NCBI GenBank assembly: GCA_946612175.1 | Contig: CAMOEO010000152.1 | Location: forward strand, 1-7,350 | Direction of reading: 5' to 3' | Source: an uncultured Verrucomicrobiota bacterium | GTDB taxonomy: Bacteria > Verrucomicrobiota > Kiritimatiellia > RFP12 > UBA3636 | Length of the DNA: 7,350 bases | Part shown: piece by piece, positions 1 through 5,213 of the stretch | Layout: each line of letters opens with the position of its first letter | How positions within the stretch are numbered: position 1 is the stretch's first letter | Notes under the pieces: model-generated | Seen by the model: only the letters and a program-made list of their open reading frames with translations | What the model was told of the DNA's origin: nothing | The model's database searches: none | Made by a program: the position numbers and the translations under genes

Positions 1-315
1 AGGCGCGGACGCCGCCGCCTCCGCGACAGGTGCCGCGGCGGCATCGGCGGCTGGCTGGCGCGCCGCGTCGTCGGCTTCTACCGCACGTTCGTCGGCCCGG
101 CGCTCGGTTCGCGCTGCGCGCTCGAGCCGAGCTGCTCGCGCTACTTCGTCCACGCCGCGCGCAAGCACGGGCTGCTCGGCGTGCCGATGACCGCGGACCG
201 CTTCGTCCGCGAGCCCGTCGTCTCCGCGCCGGACCGCCCGTGGATCCGCAACGCCGCCGGCGCCTGGCGCCACCCGGATCCCGTGGAGGACCACGACTGG
301 TGGTTCGGCCCGTAG
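1..315 (+). CDS. yidD: YidD-like membrane protein insertion efficiency factor, 5' end outside window
   Basis: Frame 1 is open from the window edge to TAG at 313-315 (104 residues). It has no in-frame ATG, GTG or TTG before the conserved part, so the start lies upstream. YidD is a small, membrane-peripheral protein that helps YidC/Sec insert inner-membrane proteins. Family features seen are an amphipathic stretch (RRVVGFYRTFVGPALG) followed by SRCALEPSCSRYF, which matches the family pattern P-x-C-x4-CS-x-Y, then an 'ARKHGLLG' helix and a 'DRFVR' segment. Two of the usual cysteines are present. The third, in the family's R-x-x-x-C-x-P segment, is missing: here it reads RFVREPVVSAP, and the usual GG-x-DPVP ending is reduced to HPDPVEDHDWW. 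The N-terminus is arginine-rich. The rpmH-rnpA context common for yidD is not visible; the next gene, 73 bp downstream on the same strand, is an exported membrane protein. I am fairly sure of the family but not that the function is fully kept. Confidence 0.78.
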   Translation, partial: RRGRRRLRDRCRGGIGGWLARRVVGFYRTFVGPALGSRCALEPSCSRYFVHAARKHGLLGVPMTADRFVREPVVSAPDRPWIRNAAGAWRHPDPVEDHDWWFGP

Positions 316-326
316 GGGAGGCCGGA

Positions 327-347
327 CGCGCGCATGCGTTGCGCGCG
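327..347. other. GC hairpin in the yidD-389 gap
   Basis: A perfect 7-bp inverted repeat, CGCGCGC (327-333) and GCGCGCG (341-347), with loop ATGCGTT, lies 12 bases after the yidD-like stop. No T-tract follows, so it could be a weak terminator, an attenuating or RNA-processing hairpin, or chance in GC-rich DNA. Confidence 0.35.
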
Positions 348-373
348 AAGCACCGTCGGAGAAGAGAGGCGTC

Positions 374-405
374 GAAGAAGTTGAAAGGGTGAAGAAGTTG
401 AAACG
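374..405 (+). repeat. Tandem duplication, 17-bp period, at the start of the 389 gene
   Basis: GAAGAAGTTGAAAGG at 374-388 recurs as GAAGAAGTTGAAACG at 391-405, 17 bases later with one mismatch. The duplication spans the translation start. The first copy ends in a purine-rich GAAAGGG (383-389) that can serve as a ribosome binding site for a start inside the second copy. Confidence 0.6.
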
Positions 406-1306
406 GTTGAACAACGGCTTTCCGATTCCGGCCCTGCTCGCGCTCGGCCTCGCCGCCGCGTTCGCCGCGCCTGCGGGCGCCGCCGATCCCGCCGATCGCC
501 TGGCGCCGTCGCTCGCGCTCGCGGAGGAGTTCCTCGCGGGCGGCGATGCCGCCGCCGCCGCGCTCGAGTACCGTCGGCTCGAGGCGGACGCCGCGCCCGC
601 CGACGCGGAGCTGCGCGGCTCGCTGCTCCTCGCCGCGGCGGACGCCTACCGCGCCGGCGACGAATGGGAGCGCATGGGGCGGGTCCTCGACCGCGCCGAG
701 GCGGAGTCCGCCGTCCGCGCCCCGATCGAGTCCGAGCTGCTCTTCCTGCGGATGCGCCGCGCGGAGGGGCTCCGCGAATGGGCGAGCGCCGCCGAATGGG
801 GCTCGATGCTCTCCGAGACGCGCGCCGATCCGGGCGAGGCGGCGCGCGCCGCGCGCCTCGCCGCCGCGGACTGGCTCCTCGCGGGCTCGTCCGCCGAGGC
901 GCGCCTGGCGACGGACGACCCCGCCGCGCTCGCGGCGATCGGCCGCTGGGAGGCGGGGCGCGACAAGTCGCCGCGCGTCGGGGGCCTGCTCGGGTTCGTT
1001 CCCGGGCTCGGCTACGCCTATTCCGGCGAATGGGGCAACGCGCTGCGGTCGATCGTCCTCAACGGGCTCTTCGGCTGGGCGATGTTCGAGTGCGCCGACC
1101 GCGAGCAGTGGGGGCTCTTCGCCGTCGCGACGTTCTTCGAGCTGACGTGGTACACCGGCAGCGTCTACGGCGGCGTCGACGCCGCGCACCGGTACAACCG
1201 CGAACGGCTCGAGGCCGCGGCGCGCGAGATTCGCGGCGACGCTCCCGCGCCGGAACTGCGGCGCGCGCCGGGCGTCGACCTGTTCCGCCTGCGCCTCTCG
1301 TTCTAG
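389..1306 (+). CDS. Exported TPR-like protein with PGLG-type membrane segment
   Basis: A 305-residue protein of unknown specific function. Residues 1-31 form a clear signal peptide: basic KKLKR, hydrophobic core, and AGA before ADP as the likely cleavage site. Residues about 40-185 are Ala/Arg/Glu-rich helices with TPR-like spacing. Residues 198-213 carry GLLGFVPGLGYAYSGEWG, a pattern seen in TPR and TM2-like proteins (PGLGQ-x-Y-x-G). It is followed by two hydrophobic segments (about 219-234 and 241-260), a basic tail, and a C-terminus ending in LRLSF. GTG at 389 has GAAAGG immediately before it, too close for normal initiation. TTG at 398 sits 8 bases after GAAAGGG (383-389) and may be the true start; this would only trim three residues of the signal peptide. 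The gene lies 73 bp after the yidD-like gene and may be co-transcribed, suggesting an envelope role. Its stop abuts the prmC stop. Confidence 0.8.
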   Translation: MKKLKRLNNGFPIPALLALGLAAAFAAPAGAADPADRLAPSLALAEEFLAGGDAAAAALEYRRLEADAAPADAELRGSLLLAAADAYRAGDEWERMGRVLDRAEAESAVRAPIESELLFLRMRRAEGLREWASAAEWGSMLSETRADPGEAARAARLAAADWLLAGSSAEARLATDDPAALAAIGRWEAGRDKSPRVGGLLGFVPGLGYAYSGEWGNALRSIVLNGLFGWAMFECADREQWGLFAVATFFELTWYTGSVYGGVDAAHRYNRERLEAAAREIRGDAPAPELRRAPGVDLFRLRLSF

Positions 1307-2209
1307 CTACACGCCGAGCGAGAGCGAGGCGGAGAGGAAGCGGTCGTGCCCCGCGAGGTCGCGATGCGCGCGGACGGGGTCGAAGCCCAGTTCGCGCAGC
1401 AGTTCCGAGAGCGGCCCGGCCTGGCCGCTCTCGGCGTCCACCTCCAGGTAGAGCTCGCCCTCCGGCGCGAGCAGCATCGAGGCCTCCTCGCAGATCTGGC
1501 GCAGGACGGCCATGCCGTCCGGTCCGCCGTCCAGCGCGAGGCGAGGCTCGTGGTCGAGCACCTTGCGGTCGAGCCGGTCGACCGCCGCGGAGGGGATGTA
1601 GGGCGGGTTGGAGACGATCGCGTCGAGCGTGCCGCCCTCGAAGATCTCGTCGATCGGCGTCGTCGCGACGTTGATGAACGCGACGCGGCCCGCGAGCCCG
1701 AGCGCCTCGGCGTTCTCGCGGGCGAGCGCGAGCGCGTCCTCCGAGACGTCGAGCCCGACGATCCGCGCGCCGGGCCACGCCCGGGCGAGCGCCAGCGCGA
1801 TGCAGCCCGAGCCGGTGCCGTAGTCGACGACGCGCGGCGCCTCCATCGCGCGGAGGCGCGGGGAGGAGAGCGCCAGGTCGACGAGCATCTCCGTCTCCGG
1901 CCGCGGGATGAGCGCGCGGCGGTCCGTCCGCAGCGTGAGGTCGCGGAAGTCCCACTGCCCGATCACGTACTGCAGCGGCTCGCCCGCGGCGATGCGGCGC
2001 GCGCCGCGCCCCATCGCCGCCAGGAGCGGCTCCGGCATCGCGCGATCCCTCCGGGCGGCGAGCTCGCCGCGCGCGCACCGCAGCAGCCGGGCGGCGAGCC
2101 ATTCGGCCGTGGCGCGGGGGGAATCGACGCCATGGCCGCGGAAGAACGCGGCCGTGGCGTCGAGGCTCCAGCCGAGCGTGCGCGGGGGCGCGGAACCGCC
2201 GTCGGGCAT
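1307..2209 (-). CDS. prmC: Peptide chain release factor N5-glutamine methyltransferase
   Basis: PrmC (HemK) methylates the Gln of the GGQ motif in release factors RF1 and RF2, using S-adenosylmethionine, which improves translation termination. All hallmarks are visible in the 300-residue product: an N-terminal helical domain with GEPLQYVIGQWDF (about 76-88), IPRPETE (101-107), the SAM-binding loop DYGTGSG (129-135), the acidic end of strand 2 GLDVS (152-156), the catalytic NPPY (201-204), and a C-terminal EVDAESGQ (256-263) and DLAGHDRF (284-291). The length is slightly above the usual 275-290, mostly from N-terminal residues. It follows DUF3127 by 18 bases on the same strand, so the two probably share a message. 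The spacer is all pyrimidine apart from two G, with no Shine-Dalgarno sequence, so translation may depend on ribosomes finishing DUF3127. prfA, its frequent neighbour, is not in the window. Confidence 0.96.
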   Translation of the reverse strand: MPDGGSAPPRTLGWSLDATAAFFRGHGVDSPRATAEWLAARLLRCARGELAARRDRAMPEPLLAAMGRGARRIAAGEPLQYVIGQWDFRDLTLRTDRRALIPRPETEMLVDLALSSPRLRAMEAPRVVDYGTGSGCIALALARAWPGARIVGLDVSEDALALARENAEALGLAGRVAFINVATTPIDEIFEGGTLDAIVSNPPYIPSAAVDRLDRKVLDHEPRLALDGGPDGMAVLRQICEEASMLLAPEGELYLEVDAESGQAGPLSELLRELGFDPVRAHRDLAGHDRFLSASLSLGV

Positions 2210-2227
2210 CGGAGGGGAGGGGACGGG

Positions 2228-2638
2228 CTAGAAGGGCAGGTCGTCGAGCGAGGCGTCCGCGCCGCCGGGGGCGGGCGGGGCGGGGGGCTGCGCGGCGGGG
2301 GCGGCCGGGGCCGCCGCGTAGGCGGCGGGCGCGGGGGCCGCGGGCATGCCGGCGGCCGGGGAGTCCGCGGCGGCGTCCTTCTCGATGCGCCACGCGTTGA
2401 GGTCGACGAAGTGCCGGCCGTTGTATTCGCGGCCGCGGATGTCGAAGGAGATCTTCACCTTCTCGCCCTCGGCGAACTGGTCGAGCAGCTTCGTGCGCTC
2501 GCGGGTGAAGCCGAAGGGAATCTCCTGCGGGAAGCGGGGGTCGTCGTCGCACACCACCAGCTCGCGCTTCTCGAAGCCGCTGGGAAAGGTCTGAAGGTCG
2601 CCGATCTTCTTGATCGTGCCGATGAGTTCGTAGGTCAT
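2228..2638 (-). CDS. DUF3127 protein, OB-fold SSB-like with acidic tip
   Basis: A 136-residue protein. Residues 1-87 match the DUF3127 pattern: MTYELIGTIKKIGDLQTFPS, then FEKRELVV, an acidic DDDPRFPQEIPF, EGEKVKISFDIRGREYNGRHF (59-78) and DLNAWRIEK (79-87). Family members have a predicted OB fold resembling single-stranded-DNA-binding proteins; a DNA role is inferred, not proven. Residues 88-125 are an Ala/Pro linker. The chain ends DDLPF, like the acidic tip by which bacterial SSB docks partner enzymes such as PriA, RecO or exonuclease I. ATG at 2638 is chosen because GGAG lies 8 bases upstream and the domain begins there. The frame stays open to 2815, but the extra 59 residues are unlike the family and are crossed by this gene's own promoter. 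It leads the operon with prmC. Whether the cell has another SSB cannot be told here. Confidence 0.92.
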   Translation of the reverse strand: MTYELIGTIKKIGDLQTFPSGFEKRELVVCDDDPRFPQEIPFGFTRERTKLLDQFAEGEKVKISFDIRGREYNGRHFVDLNAWRIEKDAAADSPAAGMPAAPAPAAYAAAPAAPAAQPPAPPAPGGADASLDDLPF

Positions 2639-2645
2639 TTCGGGT

Positions 2646-2650
2646 TCTCC
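2646..2650 (-). promoter_or_regulatory. Ribosome binding site fixing the DUF3127 start
   Basis: On the minus strand GGAGA occupies 2650-2646, with GGAG ending 8 bases before ATG at 2638. It supports ATG 2638 over the longer open frame. Confidence 0.75.
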
Positions 2651-2658
2651 GGTTAAAG

Positions 2659-2672
2659 GCCCCGGGCGGGGC
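2659..2672 (-). other. 5' leader hairpin 2 of DUF3127
   Basis: The inverted repeat GCCCC-GGGC-GGGGC (5-bp GC stem, 4-base loop) lies 9 bases upstream of the Shine-Dalgarno sequence in the predicted 78-base leader. It could influence ribosome access; a function is not shown. Confidence 0.35.
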
Positions 2673-2691
2673 GGCTGGAAGGAGGAAGACA

Positions 2692-2705
2692 CCCTCGTCC
2701 GAGGG
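2692..2705 (-). other. 5' leader hairpin 1 of DUF3127
   Basis: CCCTCGTCCGAGGG is a near-perfect inverted repeat (5-bp stem and 4-base loop, with the inner C/G pair also complementary). It begins about 11 bases after the predicted transcription start and could stabilise the 5' end of the mRNA or bind a regulator. Confidence 0.35.
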
Positions 2706-2722
2706 CGTCGAAGGAAAGCCGG

Positions 2723-2751
2723 ATTGTAGCGGAACGCGGTTCCGAAGGCAA
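2723..2751 (-). promoter_or_regulatory. Sigma-70-like promoter of DUF3127-prmC
   Basis: On the minus strand TTGCCT (2751-2746) and TACAAT (2728-2723) are separated by exactly 17 bases. Each differs from the consensus at one or two positions. The predicted start is near 2716, giving a leader of about 78 bases. Confidence 0.75.
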
Positions 2752-2777
2752 GCGGAAAAACCGGCGTCGCGGGGAAG

Positions 2778-2806
2778 TTGCCCCCCTCGCGCCGTTCTGG
2801 TAGAAT
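2778..2806 (+). promoter_or_regulatory. Extended -10 sigma-70-like promoter of the large TPR gene
   Basis: TTGCCC (2778-2783), a 17-base spacer and TAGAAT (2801-2806), with a TGG extension just before the -10 box (2798-2800). The predicted start of transcription falls at 2813-2814, on the A of the ATG. No Shine-Dalgarno sequence precedes that ATG, consistent with a leaderless transcript. The -35 boxes of this and the divergent promoter are only 26 bp apart. Confidence 0.75.
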
Positions 2807-2813
2807 CGGCGCC

Positions 2814-5174
2814 ATGAAAACGCCCTTCGCCCCCCTTGCGGCCGCTCTCCTGCTCGCCGCCGGCGCCGCCGCGGCGGCCGACGCGGCCGCCGCCCGGGAC
2901 GCCCGCGCCGAGGAGGACCGCCGCGTCTTCGCCGACGGCCTCTTCTCCCGCGGCCTCTACGCGCAGGCCGCCGCCGAGTACGCCCGCTTCCTCGAGGACT
3001 TCCCCTCCGGCGCCGACCGCGACAAGGTCTGCTTCCGCCTCGGCGAGGCGCACCGCCTGGCCGGCCACCGCGCCGACGCCATGCGCGCCTACAAGCGCGC
3101 CGCCGACGAGCCCGGCTCGACCGTCCGCCACCGCGCCCTGTTCCAGCGCGCCTCCCTCTTCACCGAGACCGGCGACGACGACAGTGCCGCCGAGCTCTAC
3201 ACCCTGCTGCTCGACGAGAAGCCCGAGCCCGCCGTCCGCAAGCTCGCCCTCTACTACCGCGCCGCCGCCTTCGAGGGCCTCGGCCGCGCCGCGGACGCCC
3301 GCGGCGACCTCGACGCGCTCCTCCGGGAGTTCCCTTCCGACGAGATGGCCTCCTACGGCCGGCTCTCCCTCGCCCGCATCCTCGCCGCGGAGGGCCCCGT
3401 GCAGGACCTCGACCGCTCCCGAGCCCTCCTCCACGAGCTCTCCGCCGCCCCCGCCACGCCGCGCCTCGGCGCCGAGGCGCTCTTCCTGCTCGGGTCCGCC
3501 GAATACTCCGCCGGCGCGTTTGCCGCCGCGGCCGACGCCTTCCAGGGCCTCTTCGAGAAGTACCCCTCCGATCCCCGCTCCGCCGAGGCCCGCCTCCCCG
3601 CCGCCTGGGCGTTCTGCAAGGCCGGCCGCGCACAGCAGGCGCTCTCCGCGTGCGACTCCGCCCTCGCCGCTGATCCCGCCCCCGACCCCGCCGCCGCCGT
3701 CGAGTTGCGCTACGTCCGCGCCCAGTCCCTCTTCTCCCTCGCCCGTCTCGACGACGCCCGCAGCGCCTTCGAGGCCGTCGCGGAAGACCCCGCCGCCGCA
3801 TCGACCCCCTTCGCCTCCCGCGCCCGCTACCAGGCCGCCCTGAGCGCCTACAAGGCCGGCGACTGGGCCGCCGCCCAGAAGGCCGTCCGCCCCGTCCTCT
3901 CCGACGGCGAGCTTCGCGCCGAGGCGCTCTGGCTCCTCGCCGAGGCCTCCGCCGCGGGCGGCGACGAGGACTCGGCGATCGATTCCTACCGCCGCCTCGC
4001 TTCCGAGTTCCCGGCATCCTCCTACGCCCCCGAGTCCCTCTACCGCCTCGGCCACCGGCTCCAGAAGCGAGGCGACTGGGCCGACGCCGCCGCGGTCTAC
4101 CACCATCTGGCCGAGGCCTACCCCAAGCTCCCCATCGCCCCCGCCGCCCTCTTCTCCTCCGCCACCTGCCTCGCCCGCTCCGGCCAGGGCGAAAAGGCCC
4201 TCGTCGACTGGCGCACCTACCTGCGCGACTGGCCCGACGACCCCGGCGTCCCCGAGGCCCTCTTCCAGGAGGCCCTCGAGCTCGTCCGCCTCGAGCGCCG
4301 CACCGAGGCGCTCTCCGTCCTCGACGACCTGCTCCGCCGCTTCCCCTCCCACGCCCGCAAGCCCGACGCGCTCTTCTGGAAGGGGGAGCTGCTCCGCTCC
4401 GCCGGCGAGTTCGGCCCCGCCGTCGCCGCCCTCCGCGCCGCCCTCGACGCGAAGCCCTCCGACGCCATCGCGCGCGACGCCCGCTTCGCCCTCGCCGTCT
4501 CGCTCCAGTCCGACGGGAAGGAGGACGAGGCCGCCGCCCTCTTCCAGACGCTGCTCGACGACCGCTCCGCCGCCGCCCGCTTCACCTCCGGCCAGTTCGC
4601 GTGGCTCGCCGAGCGCCAGATCGAGCGCGGCGACCTTCCCCGCGCCGCCGCGACCGCCCGCCGCATGGCGGAGGCCGCCGAGACCGACGAATGGCGCCAG
4701 ACCGCCTGGACCCTCGCCGGCCGCGCCGAGCGCGCCGCCGGGCACGCCCGCGAGGCCGAGGAGTGCTACCGCCGCGCCTGCGACCTGCCCGTCCTCACCC
4801 GCTACGCCCCCGAGGCCACGCTCCGCCTCGCCGAGCTGCTCCTCGCGCGCGGCGACGCCGAGGGCGCCGAGCCCCTCTTCCGGCTCGCCGTCGAGCGCTG
4901 CTCCGAGCCCGACCTCCAGCCCCAGCGCATCTGGGCCTACATCGGCCTCGGCCACGCCGCCCTCGCGCGCGGCGACAAGGAGACCGCCGCCCGCTACCTC
5001 CACACGGTCTGCATCCTCTACGCCGACCCGGAGATCCTCCCGCCCGTCCTGCTCGAGACCGCGCGCCTGCTCGACGAGCTCGGCCGCGCCGACGAGGCCG
5101 CCTCCCTCCGCGCCTCCCTCCGCGCCGACTATCCGGAGTCCGAGGCCGCGCGCCAGCTCCCGCCCGCGCCGTAG
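2814..5174 (+). CDS. Large exported TPR-repeat protein (about 20 repeats)
   Basis: A 786-residue protein starting at ATG 2814. Residues 1-22 form a signal peptide (MKTPF, then a long Leu/Ala core), so the protein is exported. The rest is almost wholly TPR-like helix pairs of about 36-38 residues; I count about 20. Examples are 'GLYAQAAAEYARFLEDFPS', 'GAFAAAADAFQGLFEKYPSD', 'GDWADAAAVYHHLAEAYPK' and 'GDAEGAEPLFRLAVERCSE'. Many repeats have the A-x-x-x-[YF]-x-x-[LV]-x-x-x-[FY]-P ending known from periplasmic CpoB/YbgF and BamD-type proteins. There is no enzyme domain, so it is most likely a periplasmic or outer-membrane-associated scaffold; the partner is unknown. An upstream TTG at 2778 keeps the frame open but lies in the promoter -35 box, so it is rejected. 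By eye, codons are strongly C-ending (GCC, CCC, TCC), more so than in neighbouring genes. Two GC hairpins follow the gene. Confidence 0.93.
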   Translation: MKTPFAPLAAALLLAAGAAAAADAAAARDARAEEDRRVFADGLFSRGLYAQAAAEYARFLEDFPSGADRDKVCFRLGEAHRLAGHRADAMRAYKRAADEPGSTVRHRALFQRASLFTETGDDDSAAELYTLLLDEKPEPAVRKLALYYRAAAFEGLGRAADARGDLDALLREFPSDEMASYGRLSLARILAAEGPVQDLDRSRALLHELSAAPATPRLGAEALFLLGSAEYSAGAFAAAADAFQGLFEKYPSDPRSAEARLPAAWAFCKAGRAQQALSACDSALAADPAPDPAAAVELRYVRAQSLFSLARLDDARSAFEAVAEDPAAASTPFASRARYQAALSAYKAGDWAAAQKAVRPVLSDGELRAEALWLLAEASAAGGDEDSAIDSYRRLASEFPASSYAPESLYRLGHRLQKRGDWADAAAVYHHLAEAYPKLPIAPAALFSSATCLARSGQGEKALVDWRTYLRDWPDDPGVPEALFQEALELVRLERRTEALSVLDDLLRRFPSHARKPDALFWKGELLRSAGEFGPAVAALRAALDAKPSDAIARDARFALAVSLQSDGKEDEAAALFQTLLDDRSAAARFTSGQFAWLAERQIERGDLPRAAATARRMAEAAETDEWRQTAWTLAGRAERAAGHAREAEECYRRACDLPVLTRYAPEATLRLAELLLARGDAEGAEPLFRLAVERCSEPDLQPQRIWAYIGLGHAALARGDKETAARYLHTVCILYADPEILPPVLLETARLLDELGRADEAASLRASLRADYPESEAARQLPPAP

Positions 5175-5182
5175 CGGGCGGG
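5159..5182. terminator. GC hairpin over the end of the large TPR gene
   Basis: CCCGCCCGC (5159-5167) pairs perfectly over 9 bases with GCGGGCGGG (5174-5182), with loop GCCGTA. The TAG stop at 5172-5174 lies at the loop/stem edge. No U-tract follows, so it may be a GC-genome style terminator or a 3'-end stabiliser rather than a classical intrinsic terminator. Confidence 0.5.
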
Positions 5183-5187
5183 CGGTT

Positions 5188-5206
5188 CGCGGCGGCTCCT
5201 GCCGCG
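5188..5206. terminator. Second hairpin between convergent genes
   Basis: CGCGGC (5188-5193) and GCCGCG (5201-5206) form a 6-bp stem with a 7-base loop in the 39-bp gap before the nhaC stop. It could act in both directions with the preceding hairpin. There is no T-tract on either strand. Confidence 0.4.
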
Positions 5207-5213
5207 CGCGTCC

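Noticed and set aside
1346..2656. 436-codon open frame on the plus strand opposite prmC and DUF3127
   Set aside because: The translation is Arg/Gly/Glu-rich low complexity with no domain. The opposite strand carries well-supported genes over the same bases.
2680..2690. CCTCC-rich tract in the DUF3127 leader as a riboswitch-like sequester of the ribosome binding site
   Set aside because: Complementarity to GGAG is only 4-5 bases and there is no conserved aptamer. It is too weak to claim.
2639..2815. 59-residue N-terminal extension of the DUF3127 protein
   Set aside because: The extension crosses this gene's own promoter and leader, does not look like the family, and ATG 2638 has a good ribosome binding site.
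1059..5003. 1314-codon open frame on the minus strand
   Set aside because: It is antisense to the large TPR gene and out of frame with prmC and DUF3127, both of which have clear family motifs. The translation is low-complexity Gly/Glu/Ala/Arg, as expected when C-ending codons remove stops from the opposite strand.
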